Below are positions 34,669 to 45,824 of a stretch of DNA of 64,000 bases, piece by piece. The stretch covers positions 38,138,912 to 38,202,911 of the forward strand of contig OX411548.1 of the NCBI GenBank assembly GCA_948146395.1, written 5' to 3'. Numbering within the stretch: position 1 is the stretch's first letter; every line of letters begins with the position of its first letter. This stretch comes from Fragum whitleyi (Eukaryota; Mollusca; Bivalvia; Cardiida; Cardiidae). A program made the translations under genes and the position numbers. The notes under the pieces are model-generated. The model was not told the DNA's origin. It ran no database searches and was given only the letters and a program-made list of their open reading frames with translations.

Positions 34669-35262
34669 TGTATATCTCTGATACCTCTTTTATTTCGTAA
34701 AACAATGACATTTCTACCCTATAAGTTTTCCTTTTAAGAAATCACAAATCTAAACTTTTCTACTGCGTGTGGCTTTTTTTAAGAGAAGTAGATTCTAATT
34801 TGATAGAAACTTTGGGGAAAAAAGGTTTGAACGGGGAAATCCTGTCATAAGTGAAAAATTTGATTTTAATCCGATTAAAAAGGCAACTCGAGTATAAACT
34901 ACCAACTGCGCCTTATTAGAAATTCCTTGTAAACAGTGTTAATAAATTAGCAACGATAATCCTGCTTTGATTTGGAACCAAAACAGAAATAAACAGCTTT
35001 ATGTTGTGTAAAGAAAACACAATAATCATTTCTCCCTGTTAGAACTCAAGGTTAGAGCTTGAACGATTTTAGGTTGTTCTAAATTGAAAATGTCTTCAAT
35101 TCATCATTACATTTAACCAGGGACTTTAAACCAGGGACGTTTTCTTTAAATCTTGAGCAGACACTCGCAAATCTTATTTGTAGATTTGTATTGTATGCCT
35201 GAAGGCGGTCTATCAGGAGTGCACAGCATAGAATTTATAGTTGACAAATGTAAGTCTTAGAT
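34669..35262. other. Non-coding stretch, nothing recognised
   Basis: A+T-rich sequence without supported features. Confidence 0.5.
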
Positions 35263-36420
35263 TTAAGGTTACTGCGGACACATAGAGGCTCAAATTTTAA
35301 ATTGTCTGCAAATTATGCCTAATGCGATAAAACTGAATGTTAGAGTACCCGCTTTTAAATTTCGGTCATATAAAGGAATTTCATAACGTAGAGTTGACGT
35401 CATGACGTCATCAAGGGGGCGACCCCTTTTTTAGGGAGTAAAATCAGTAATTGTCCATTTTTTCGGAAATAATAGACCGATTTTCATCCCGAAAACGCCA
35501 TTTGCTTCGTTTAAAGGCGCCTGATGTTATGTTTTATTGATATGAAGATATAAGTGTAAGAAATACAATTAAGTGTAACGTATTAAACGTATTAAATGTA
35601 AATGCCTTCTGCGTTGTTTTTTTCGAGTACAGTCACTGGAAATATTGCCCTTTTACTCGAAAATTTGTCCGGTGACCTATGTTGAAATTTAGATATATTG
35701 CTGTCAAACCATTCCGCTGAAGAAATTCGGGTTAGATTTTTTGTAAAATTCGATTCCGCGAAGATATCGCAAATCAAAGGATATTTCAACATCGCCTTAA
35801 ATGTTCACAAAATCTTTCTTTTAAATGGATAAAACCTAAGTGAATTTTTGTATTTCTGAAAATCACATTCAGATTTATTACTTTTGAATCCTATATTTTA
35901 CGATAAAGCTTAACTTTTTTCAAATATTTTAGAATACGTTATTGCACGGTGATTAGCGCCAACTAAGCATAGTGTCGATGGTTTTGGTGCGACGTCGAAT
36001 TCGACGAAAACTATTCCAACAACTTCACAAAATCGAATTTAATAAAAAATCTAACCCGAAGACATATCATTTTTATTTGATTAATACAAAGCATATTCTT
36101 TTCGCTACAAAATAACAGAAGAAATCAGCATAGGTCACCGGACGAAATTTTGAGAAATCTGTACTTATTTACAAAAAATGAAATGAAAAAAAGAACGTCA
36201 ATTCTTAGAATTCGCGAAATATTTAGCGTTTCGGGCCTATTAGTCAGGCGGCCATATGAGAATAAGTGCGCTAGAAATCGAGTTTGTGGGCACTTTCGCG
36301 GCATGAAGGGCAACAGGGCTTAAGTTGAAGAGTTACATCTGCTCTTTCAGAATCTGCCTGTTGCCCAACTGAAAAATCATTACTGAGGTCAATAAATGAG
36401 ATCAAAGGTCATTGGGTGCA
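35263..36420 (+). repeat. Left inverted arm of the candidate 8.3-kb element
   Basis: Carries the landmarks listed for the parent element. It is about 700 bases longer than the right arm between GACCGATTTTCA and GTGGGCACTTTCGC, explained by the foldback at 35590-36160. Confidence 0.6.
35590..36160. mobile_element. Foldback inserted in the left arm
   Basis: CGAAAATTTGTCCGGTGACC at 35659 is mirrored by GGTCACCGGACGAAATTTT at 36135. GGGTTAGATTTTTTGTAAAA at 35729 is mirrored by TTAATAAAAAATCTAACCC at 36040. The right arm of the host element lacks this segment. Confidence 0.7.
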
Positions 36421-39229
36421 AAAGGGTGTAAAATTCAATAATCATGGCATATAGGATTTGAATGACGGGGATTTGTAAGCTGTGCGTATCAGAATCACAT
36501 TGAAATGTCTTTAATCTATGGACCTATTGTTTTCTCAACATCATACACAGTTTTCTTGATATATTCGTCCACGTGTCTGTTATTTTTATCAGTTTTTAAA
36601 GGAGCCAAATGAAGAACTGTGTTCCCTTTTTCAGTTAACCTATAAAAAATCTAACTTGTCGTAAGCTTTTCTTGTGCGATTTTTGGGATATTAATCTGTT
36701 TTTGGTGAATATAACTTTTTCACAGTCAAAAATAATATCTATAATTGCAAGCACTTATCCTCTGACTATCCGCGTAATGGTAAAATACGTTACTTTTAAA
36801 AATCTCCATATAGGAAACTTCATTGTGGCTAGTGTTTTGTATTATTTTATATCATTTTTTATGTTCTTTTTATTTTGAGCAAAAATACCCTTTTCGCAAC
36901 CTTATATTATGTTTATAATTGATACCAGTTATACGATGAATACCAGGGTATTTGTAAAATTCGTTACTTCAAAATAGTCCACATTGGAAACATCATTGGG
37001 CCTGTCACCTGACAACTCTATCAATTTTTTTTGATAATAATCGAACTGATCTATTAAGCAGTAGCTAAGAAAGATTTAATCAATATCGAAATGGCCGATC
37101 ACAAATAAAAGATGTAACGAAAATACTGGTAAAATACGTTATATTCCAGAATATTGGTCTAAAAGTTCGTCTGTATTTTAAAGTTTTGACTTTCATTTGA
37201 TTGTGCTTTTTTGTTCTGTTTTTGTGTTTAGGCCGCTTAATATCTCATAGTACTGTTGTTCCAAAACACGACAAATCATGAAAGAATATATAATATCTTT
37301 GTAATCGACAGATCTGCGTTACCGCGGCAGAAAAACGTAGCGAAAGTGATTTTCTATGTAACAACAAGTGATCCTACCATTTTGTAAAATCGATTTAAAT
37401 ATTTCTTCTAAACTTACAATCTCTTGTTCTATTGCTAATTGAGTGGGAATGAATTTCTAAAAGGATAGACGAGTAAAAATGCAACTTATGTTACATCAAT
37501 TTATACATCTATAATACTATATGAATGCAACCTACATGTATTGCTTGTTTCATGTAAATGAAATTGATAAATGTAGACGAGAACAATTAAAAATTATGTC
37601 AATGCGTATCACTGAAAACTGCCAAAATTTGCGTTTAGAAAATTATCACTGGTGATAAATCGACCACTTTCTCCCAAAAGAATATATCTAACGGCGAAAA
37701 CTTGGTATCAAAATACGTTGATCCTTTAAAGAATAGCGATATGTGAATTCCGCATTAAACAAAAACACGGTCTCTATGATCAAACGTTGCCCTTTCGGAC
37801 AAAAAAGGAACTTTAGAGCAATATGTATCAATATGATACAAGCTACATCGATACAAAATAAAATGGCCTTTTGAAAAAAAATCAAAGTGTTACATCCTCG
37901 GTTTTATATACGAATAAGAATTGTAAAATATGCGCCACAATATTACAGGTTGTGTTGAAAATAACAATACTCATAATATTTTTTATAACTTTATTTTCCA
38001 CGTCAATTGGTTACGCGAGGGTCGTTGGCATCCCCCAGCGCACCTTACAAATTCGTATTAGTAACATTTGTTAGTACAAAACATTTGAAAGAAAATCAAA
38101 CATGTTTTTTTTTGTTGTTGTTGTTGTTTATAAATGTCTACTCAACCACATTTGGAACAGTAAGTTATGGCGATTTATTTGCAAAACATAGATATATTAC
38201 TATTTGTGAAAACGGACGAATATCAGGAATATCTGTATCACCATAGATTTTTTGTTATGCTGGGCGACCAAAAACAATACTCAAAACAAAATGAGAAACA
38301 ATTTTGTCAAAATGCAACTTTACAAAGCACTTACAATTTAAAAAAAAATTAAAAAAATGTAAATACCTATGGTTAGATTCTGATTTCTAAATGTAATTTT
38401 GTTTTCAAATTATACATGTTTTCATGGAAACAGATCAGTTTCATTACTCGGATATATTCATATGTCCCTTTCAAAAAGCATAGATTTACCATATAGAACA
38501 ACAGCTGATCAATGATTTAGAAAAACGTATGTTGGTTAACGACTGAACAGGTGTGGAAAGACAATGCCTAGAATTTGGTTTTTATCGACGAATATAGCAG
38601 CGTAAAAAATCATATTAGACCCTGATACAAGAGGGTTTTACTTTCAATCAAGTCCAATTGCGTTTCTTGTAGAAATTTGATCGATACTGTGCGTTATTAG
38701 TGTAACTATACAGACGTAAGCTTGCGGTAAAAATATATTTAAGGCTATAGTTCCGCTCGTTTCCGGACTTCTGTCAACAAGCTGTTCGTCGTAATCACAT
38801 CTAGCTTTTTATATACTTGAAAAAGTTAGATGCCCTGGGGTTTATGAAAAACATAAAATACACGTATAGAACAATTTTTGTCAAAACAACACATTATAAC
38901 AGATATCGATTTCAACAGAAAGAAAAGGTTGGTGTACATTGTTCTAAATGAAATACGTTACCTTCTCAAGCTTTGCTGATTTATTTAATATTTATTTACT
39001 AGTAATCTATGGAGTATGTTACTTTTTCGTCTGTTTATTCAGATAAGATGTAAAGTGGTGTCTTTAAAATTGCCTTTTGCAGTTCTCAATTCTATATCAT
39101 TGCATACCGCTGTATGATGCTAACTCATACATCTTTAAAATCGTTATACTATTCGTAACATGGAATCTAGTACCAATGAATATTTGAAAATGCAAAAAAA
39201 AGTTTTCGAGTCAAAGTATCTCAAATTTA
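36421..39229. other. A+T-rich interior with a recurring AAATACGTTAC word
   Basis: No gene supported. The word ATACGTTAC or a close variant appears near 36783, 36957, 37132, 37713 and 38948, and inverted at other places, often after GGTAAA or TGTAAA. CTG/GTT runs lie at 38108-38130. Short frames (37688-38352) lack domains. Confidence 0.5.
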
Positions 39230-39475
39230 TCTTTACTGTCTCGACTTCCTCGTTTGCATTATGCATATAGTATGGGCGCCCGACTAGTGACCTAAAGATC
39301 CGTGGTTTGAACCCAACATCACAGGGGCTGTTTATGGGCAAAAAATAATGACCAAGGCCAGTCAGTCAAGATGTAGAATTGGGCAGCATTTCGGTTTAAG
39401 CCACCGAATCTCTCTATGTGTCGTGAAAAGACATTGCTTGAGTTTTAATAGGTATGTTAAGGTGAATAAAGTTAG
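39230..39475 (+). mobile_element. Degenerate copy of the second SINE family
   Basis: Block order matches 29169-29392: CTCG...TATAGTATGGGCGCCCGACT-AGTGACCT, a B box (GTGGTTTGAACCC), ATGGGCAAAAAATAATGACC, and GGTTTAAGCCACCGAA corresponding to AGTTAAAACCACTGCC. The A box has decayed. Confidence 0.6.
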
Positions 39476-40774
39476 GCAAGATTTTTATGCTTTCAAAAAA
39501 AAAAAAAAATAATAATAATAAAACGTATATTACAAATAAATGGTTCACGGTAATATAAATTTTAGCGTGATATCCCACAAAATATAGATTTTGAAATAAA
39601 TAAAAGAAACTATGATATGCATTCCGTGAAATGCAATACGTATCATCTAATTATCAAATTTAGATTTTATGGGTAACGTATGTTACACATATTTGACCTC
39701 CCAAAGAAAGATTCCTATGTTGTTGTTTCATCCAATGCATTACATGTACTTGAAAACGTTAATCAATTCCATTGATATTTCACGTAGATCTAAATGTAAC
39801 ATACTTCATAACTTTGATAACTCCATATATTGTATCTTCTTTAAAATATTTTCTAAATGGGTAACGTATTTTTCACATATTTGAAAAAATAGAAACATCC
39901 AAGAACAATATCTTATTCTACCAAAGTCTTCAAATCACAACTTGTCACAATGTTTTTGTTTTATTTATTTACTTTGTTTATTACACAATCTCATGTTGCC
40001 GTTTGTCCAAACAAATGTGTACTTAAACTTAAGGCCGATTTATCCCTTTTATAGGCTGAAAAGTATAATGTCATTGACAAACAATCGTTTAGTAATTTTT
40101 TGAGACAATATTGTTAATATATTAATGAATTCAGGACATCCATAAAATTCGAAATAAATGTTATCTTAAGTTAACGTAGGGTTAAACAACGCTTTCTGTC
40201 TAAAATCATAAAGCAGTAGTCTGTTTAGCAAGGTAAGTCATCCTTTTTAGTCGAGTTAAGGGTTACAAATATGAACTAACATAATATAACTAAACACCAA
40301 ATACTTTTAAAATTAAGAAAAATGCCCATATGTTATTAACTGATGCTTTTAGAGTTTATTTTCTATTCAAAGACGAATCTTATATCATAAACATTTATAC
40401 CCATAGAATTCGCTTGCGTGAAATGTACTTGGTGACCTTTGACCCCGATTGTGACCTCATTTATGATTTTTAAATTGGAATGCGGAGCAATTCCAACTTA
40501 GATTTAACAAAACCGCAAAATGAACACAAGATAATTTCATTTCGGGTTTTTTGAGAACACATATCACGTGAACAGGATGTGAATACACTTCGGCCTATTT
40601 TGTATATCTCAACAAAGACATACAGTTTATTTCATCAAAAAGTAATAATGCTGTACAATTACGCAACTATCACTTCATGTATATTATTAACACGCCCATT
40701 TATGTTTTAAACGATATTTATTAAAAGTTGCGTACGAATATATTAGTGTCACATGTTTGCATTACTATATTTGG
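39476..40774. other. Non-coding stretch; two diverged copies of a ~188-base segment
   Basis: ATGGGTAACGTATGTTACAC at 39668 and AATGGGTAACGTATTTTTCAC at 39856, each followed by ATATTTGA, suggest a decayed repeat. An A14 run lies near 39496. No gene supported. Confidence 0.45.
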
Positions 40775-40955
40775 AAATCATGTGATAAGCCAATTCTTAT
40801 AAGGTCAGCAATTGACAAAAGCACTAGTCAATCACGTGATCTGCTTATTTGGTAATTTCGCAATCTATTTTCTCAGTATTGTGGCAATAGCACAGACCAA
40901 TCACGTGATCTTCTTATTTGGTAAGGTCGCGACCTGCTTTTCGTAGAATTATGTT
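40775..40955. repeat. Three diverged ~70-bp tandem units containing TCACGTGAT
   Basis: AATCATGTGATAAGCCAATT, CAATCACGTGATCTGCTTAT-TTGGTAA and CCAATCACGTGATCTTCTTA-TTTGGTAA begin at about 40778, 40829 and 40899. The last two share over 20 bases. Each carries a CACGTG E-box or its mutated form. Confidence 0.7.
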
Positions 40956-41344
40956 ATAGCTTCTTTTAAAGGTATAGTTTCTCTTTCTAAACGACCTTAT
41001 TACACATTTAACTTTTAACAAGGTGTTAAATTGTAAATTTCTGTCTAAGCTACGAAATAGAAAATCTTTTCTTAAAGTGATGATACACTTTTAAAGTTAA
41101 TAAATATTTTTGCAACATGTTGTCGTTTGTTTTCCGCCATATTGCAGTTATCTACATGATTGTTTCATTGTTAAAACCCAATACTCATCCAAACAAAACC
41201 CTTGCCACCTCATCTTCAATCGAATTACGAATATCTTTGCCCAATTGCATTCCATCACCAAGACAATTTGTCATTTGAAACAAACCAACTAGTTCAACTC
41301 GTTTTCTTCACATTCTTACACATCAACACTTTTAAGAGCACCAT
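40956..41344. other. Non-coding stretch, nothing recognised
   Basis: The 60-codon plus-strand frame at 41110-41292 has no recognised motif. Confidence 0.5.
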
Positions 41345-41800
41345 CATACAGTTAGTTTCATCGTGAAATTGACTTTCATCTCAATAAGAAACATTCTTAA
41401 TCGCTCACACAGCGTTCCATTCATTCATTCCAACCACTCACTCAAACCATTCAAAAACGCTCAATGTTATTTAAAAAATAAGATCAACATGTACATTCAA
41501 AATGAATTAAGCAAGAACCAAATCGCGATTTCACTGACATAATTTAAATTTAAAGCGTCTGGTTGGTTCTTGGCGAAATAGAAAGCTATTGATTGAACTT
41601 TTATGCATATTTTATATAGGTTTTATATATCGCTTATTTTGTTCATCCTGAACAAAATAAGCGACATTGGATTCCCTCCCTTAAATTTCACTTAAAACTC
41701 GCTCCGCTAACTCATTCAATATCATGCCTAAATCATTCCAAAATCGTTTACCTTATCAATTTCACGATATTATTAACTGTACCCTAACTCAGAAGTAGAG
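41345..41800 (-). mobile_element. Foldback element (AGCATCGTGAAATTGAC ends), copy 2
   Basis: TTTCATCGTGAAATTGACTT at the left and TATCAATTTCACGATATTAT at the right. ATCGCTTATTTTGTTCATCC-TGAACAAAATAAGCGA makes a central hairpin at 41630-41664. The AAATTTAAAGCGTCTGGTTGG block is the inverse of the GACCAATCAGACGCTTTAAA block in copy 1. Confidence 0.8.
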
Positions 41801-42358
41801 TAGCATAAATTGATTTAATCATGTGTTGTCTCTCAATCCATTGACCTTTTGCTTTCCACTAGATAAACGGAGAAGCAATTGACCTGCAATAATGAAACTT
41901 TACACAAATATTGCCCATGTCCCAAAGAAATGCCCCATTGTTTCAGGGTCATACATGTGGCGGTCATCAGTAAAACTAATATTAACAGTTAACCGTTTCC
42001 ACTCTAACTGAACAACCAATTGACCCAAATCGTCATAAAACTGGACACAAATGTTGTCAATGACCCGAGAAAGTGCCCAATTTTGGAGTCACAAATGTCG
42101 AAATCACAATTGAACTTCGTCCAAAAATTGTCTTGAGGTTCCAACTCATGAAGTAAAAGACTTCCCTGTGAAAATAGCTTTTCATCATGGACAAATCACT
42201 TGATGAGGTCCACTTTGCGACACTTCTAATCAAAAATATAATTGATAACTAAAATCGAGCAAAAGTCATTTGAAAAATGATATAAAAACTGTTTTGAGTG
42301 TTTAAGTGTTCGCCTGTGCGTTCATTAGTCGGCTGTATGGTCCGTATTATTTTCTTCC
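41801..42358. repeat. Diverged repeat modules, about 138-bp apart
   Basis: AGCAATTGACCTGCAATAAT (41874), ACACAAATATTGCCCATGTC and AAATGCCCCATTG are echoed by ACCAATTGACCCAAATCGTC (42014), ACACAAATGTTGTCAATGACC and AAGTGCCCAATTTTGG. They resemble the core modules of the adjacent Pearl-like element and may be the core of an older, end-less copy. Confidence 0.5.
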
Positions 42359-42905
42359 TTTTTAGATCAGCTGAGCACAACGTGCTCAAGGGGAGCTTTA
42401 AGGATCTCCGTCGTCCGTCGTGCGTGGTCAACTTTCTTAAAACTTCTTCTCCTAAACCGCTGGGCCAATTTCAATGAAATTTTGCCAGAATGTTCCCTGG
42501 GTGACCCTCTTCAAAATTGTCGCTATATTCTAATTGGCTAATAGATATGGGTATGGCAGGGCGGGGCTTATTTTGAGCCTAAAATCTTTGAACGACATCT
42601 CCTCCTTAACCACTGGGCAGATTTCAATGAAACTTTACACGAATGTTCCCTTAAAGACCCTCTTCAAATATTGTTGGCAAAATTTCCATTAAATATGGGC
42701 GTGGCAGGGTAGGGCTAATTTTGAGTCTCCTCTAAAATGAATTGGTTGACAGGGTCTATTATGACTGCTTATAATTCGAATAATGTCTCCTCTTCAACAA
42801 TTAGGCAAATTTGAATGAATCTTTGCCAGAAAGTTTCTTGGGAAAGATCCACTGGACCAGTCGAATTCAGATGAGCGGTTAAGGGCCATCCTGGCCCTCT
42901 TGTTA
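42359..42905 (+). mobile_element. Pearl/helentron-like non-autonomous element A
   Basis: The 5' end holds TTTAGATCAGCTGAGC and a hairpin TGAGCAC-AAC-GTGCTCA, then a CCGTCGTCCGTCG tract. The core has three modules, near 42449, 42599 and 42788, each TCTCCT...GGGC..ATTT.AATGAA.. .TTTG/TTAC. The 3' end reads CAGATGAGCGG then a strong hairpin AGGGCCA-TCC-TGGCCCT followed by CTTGTT. 5' GATCAGCTGA and inverse 3' GCTCATCTGA serve as subterminal inverted repeats. This architecture matches published Pearl and helentron-associated (HINE) elements of bivalves. Confidence 0.7.
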
Positions 42906-43004
42906 TCATTTTTCTTTCATCAGATTCGGGCCTGTATAGCGATTCAGGGGTTTAAGCGTCTCTCGTTGTAGAAAAACATTGATTTATATACGCCCGTCAA
43001 AAGA
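42906..43004. other. Non-coding spacer before the right arm
   Basis: Nothing recognised. Confidence 0.5.
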
Positions 43005-43532
43005 CGAAACGTATTATGTGATAACCTGTGGTGTGCGGGAGGCGTCAGCTTCGTTAGTGGCTTGAGGTCATCGTCTCTCGAACGCATTCCAACTTATCAG
43101 TACTTTCAGTACTTTGATTTATTTGGGCAACAGGGCAAAATCTGTTCAGTGGTGGTTGCCGAAGCTATTTAGCCTAGTGAGACCTTATGCCGCAAAAGTG
43201 CCCACACTTCGAAAATTTTCGGTCTAAACCACCAGTCTATATTTTTCTATTTGAATGTGCACATAAATTAAACGAATAGCTCGGGCGTTCTTGGACTTTC
43301 AAAACGAAACTTTTTTCGTGAAAACCGGCCGATTTATTCAGAAAATATTTGCAAATAATGATTTTGGCAGGTCGAAAAGGGGTTGACGTCACGACGTCAA
43401 ATTAACGAGCTTCAGACCCTTTTCAATGCGTGTTCGCTAATTCCCGCACTTCAAATAAAAATCTCAGAAATTATTGTTAGATTTTAAGAAAGTCGAAAAT
43501 TCGACCATATTATCTGTCCGCAGTTACCTTAA
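43005..43532 (-). repeat. Right inverted arm of the candidate 8.3-kb element
   Basis: Ends CTGTCCGCAGTTACCTTAA at 43532. Inward it carries GACGTCACGACGTCAA, the GAAAACCGGCC block, AAAGTGCCCACAC and TTTGGGCAACAGGGC, in mirrored order to the left arm. Confidence 0.6.
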
Positions 43533-43980
43533 GTAGCTCTCGAATTTCCTTAGCCTAATCATACAAGCATGTATGATCGAACATTTTCGCGCTCAAATTG
43601 ACGAGACTTATCAGTCAAAACTTGTATTTGTTTTGCATAGAATTAATGCATTTGGATCATCCGCCATCGCCAGTTCTAAACTTTCTAAAGAATGCAAACT
43701 GATTAGACAGAGAAATTTAGTAGGATGACTTGAGTATTTACTCTGCATTAAAGTCAACATTTTGGAGATTTTAATCCCATGACTTTATTGATTCGATGTG
43801 CACTTGTTATTAAAGTTTTCAACATCCAGTTTTCTTAATGGGCCTATACAATATAAATTTGCAAATAAAGGCATATCTACACCGTATTCTATACAACTCT
43901 ATTTAATTACTTTATCACAATGTCGATTCATTTAGAAGCGATGAATATCTAGAATAGTCTCTTTATCAGTATTTGTCAAC
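43533..43980. other. Non-coding stretch, nothing recognised
   Basis: A+T-rich sequence without supported features. Confidence 0.5.
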
Positions 43981-44253
43981 TTAATATATACTAGGACGAA
44001 AAAGAAACGCCGGGATACATGAAATTTGCAACAAAGACGAATCAGGGCTGCCACAGCTGCGCATGGAGGACACACAAGATACTGATATTCTCGGCCGTGT
44101 TTCGCTAAACAAGAAGGGTCATCGTTAAAAGGGGGTATTTTTTTCACATAATTAGATAAATACAAAATGATTATATAATCTAACAATACAATTTATCCTA
44201 AAACAATCATTATAGTTTACCCGGCGTTTCTTTTTCGTCTTAGTATATATTAA
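43981..44253. mobile_element. Tc1/mariner-like MITE with 34-bp terminal repeats
   Basis: TTAATATATACTAGGACGAA-AAAGAAACGCCGGG at 43981-44014 is mirrored at 44220-44253 with one mismatch (CTAGGACG versus CTAAGACG). The ends are TATATA, consistent with a TA target. The 205-base interior has an 84-codon minus-strand frame without recognisable transposase motifs. Confidence 0.9.
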
Positions 44254-44995
44254 ATAAAAAAAGTGAAGAAATGTCATGGAAAAAGATCCCCTTTAAAACC
44301 CGCTTTGTAAATCATAGATTTACACTAATCGGATCTTGTGCTTCTCAGTAAGAGAGGATAAATGAATTTTAGAAGAAGATGATGCACATCTAGGTGTCGG
44401 CGGAAAACTTTTGTAAGTGCCTATATATTTATAGGCATTTACAATAGTCTTGCCATGACCCCTCGACATGGAATTAAATTAGAAAGAATTTACTCGAATC
44501 AGTAAAAGCAAATAGAAGTTAAGTGAAATATATTTTTATTTTATGTTTTCCCATAAAATATTATAACTATCATTTTCAATACCGATTGTATAGATATTTC
44601 CATTTGTCATATACATAGGTTTTCAATTAAAATGTTTATTTACGAGGCAACTTAGTAATGGGTATCGATCAAATATCTTTTATTACGCCCCTATAAACAG
44701 AATCAATTACTTTCTCACCACCTGATTTATATTATAGTGCTTTTTCGAAACGGACTTTTTGGAATTCTTAAATTTTTGACATTAAATAGATGTATAAGGT
44801 ATTTGTCTTGAAAAATTTAAAAGGTTTTCTTTTCTATTTATGCTGTTTTTGTAGCATTTACATATTCAAAATAGATTCTAATGTCTATTTTTAAGGATTC
44901 TTATTAAATCATTTTGTTGTTTTTTAATTGAAAAGTATTGTAAATGTAAGAACAAGCTCTCGTATAACTTAGGCAACAGTAGTTAATCAATATAG
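44254..44995. other. Non-coding stretch, nothing recognised
   Basis: A small hairpin, GTGCCTATA...TATAGGCAT, lies near 44419-44437. No gene supported. Confidence 0.5.
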
Positions 44996-45154
44996 TTAAG
45001 GTAGTGGACCCGTAATAGTGTAACGTTTCAGGAGTAATGGACTTCCACAATGTTAACCGAGGTTTCCTAATGAAAATTATCAGGAAACCTCGGTTAACAT
45101 TGTGAAAGATGATGTGTTCCGAAATGTTGCGGAACTATTACGGGTCCACTACCT
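44996..45154. mobile_element. Palindromic foldback element (TAAGGTAGTGGACCC family), copy 5
   Basis: TTAAGGTAGTGGACCCGTAA at the left, TTACGGGTCCACTACCT at the right; AACCGAGGTTTCCTAATGA pairs with TATCAGGAAACCTCGGTT. The final TTAA is replaced by the junction to the next foldback element. Confidence 0.9.
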
Positions 45155-45340
45155 GGAGCACATCGTGAACTTGTCACTCATTCTGATCAAAATCTTTCTT
45201 AATCACTCACTCAGCGCTCCATTTATTTATTCCAAACACTCGCTAAAATCGCTAAAAATCTCCAAAAAAATGTTCAAAAGCGCTGCCAAATCGTTCAAGA
45301 TAAACAGGATTTCAATCAAATAAATGAAATATTTCCATGA
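45155..45340 (-). mobile_element. Partial foldback element (AGCATCGTGAAATTGAC family), copy 3
   Basis: CATCGTGAACTTGTCACTCA-TTCTGATCAAAATC, TTAATCACTCACTCAGCGCT and TTATTCCAAACACTCGC follow the inverse of the copy at 50460-50550. Only one side is present and it abuts the palindrome without spacer. Confidence 0.65.
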
Positions 45341-45528
45341 TTTCATTGCCTTGTGTTGATTTTTAGGCGTCTAATTTGTACGTGAAGACAAAAAACAACA
45401 GAAAAGTGTGTAAATTTTGTTAAAGGGAGATAAAACATTATTAGACAAAATTATCGATTTTTTTATCTTTTACATCCCTTGAAAAAAATCAAATATCGCT
45501 TATCACACAAATCCATTTTCATTAAAAA

Positions 45529-45612
<84 letters not shown>

Positions 45613-45824
45613 GCTGAGAGAGAGAGAGGCTTCTCCATCATACCATTTCTTTCAAAACACACCATCTTAATGTTGAAAAGGGTCTTTTGTTACGATGATA
45701 GACTTCTCGGATTCTTCACTGCAAGAGAGGGAGTAGTTTTGAGAGCGGGAAAAGTATCAATCATGATCAAACTGCGTTTACCTTGCAGATCTACATACGA
45801 CCCTAGAAAATGTTTATCATCACA
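45341..45824. other. Non-coding stretch containing a (GA)n microsatellite
   Basis: Apart from the GA tract at 45525-45632 nothing is recognised. The 113-codon frame at 45670-46011 runs into the Pearl-like element and is not a gene. Confidence 0.55.
45525..45632. repeat. A14-(GA)n microsatellite
   Basis: An A-run followed by AGAGAG from 45537 to 45604, then interrupted GAGAGAGGC units. The Arg-Glu frame is a translation of the repeat. Confidence 0.97.

Larger units (their letters stand above)
35263..43532. mobile_element. Candidate 8.3-kb element bounded by long inverted arms
   Basis: TTAAGGTTACTGCGGACACA at 35263 is mirrored by CTGTCCGCAGTTACCTTAA ending at 43532. Matching landmarks then run inward from both ends: TTGACGTCATGACGTC (35393) with GACGTCACGACGTCAA (43386); GACCGATTTTCA (35475) with TGAAAACCGGCC; GTGGGCACTTTCGCGGCAT (36285) with ATGCCGCAAAAGTGCCCAC (43188); CTGTTGCCCAA with TTGGGCAACAG. 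No open frame of transposase size exists inside. The alternative is two partial copies of one family in opposite orientation. Confidence 0.45.

Noticed and set aside
43932..44186. 84-codon minus-strand frame inside the 34-bp TIR element as a transposase
   Set aside because: Far too short, and no DDE/D-type motif or helix-turn-helix is recognisable.
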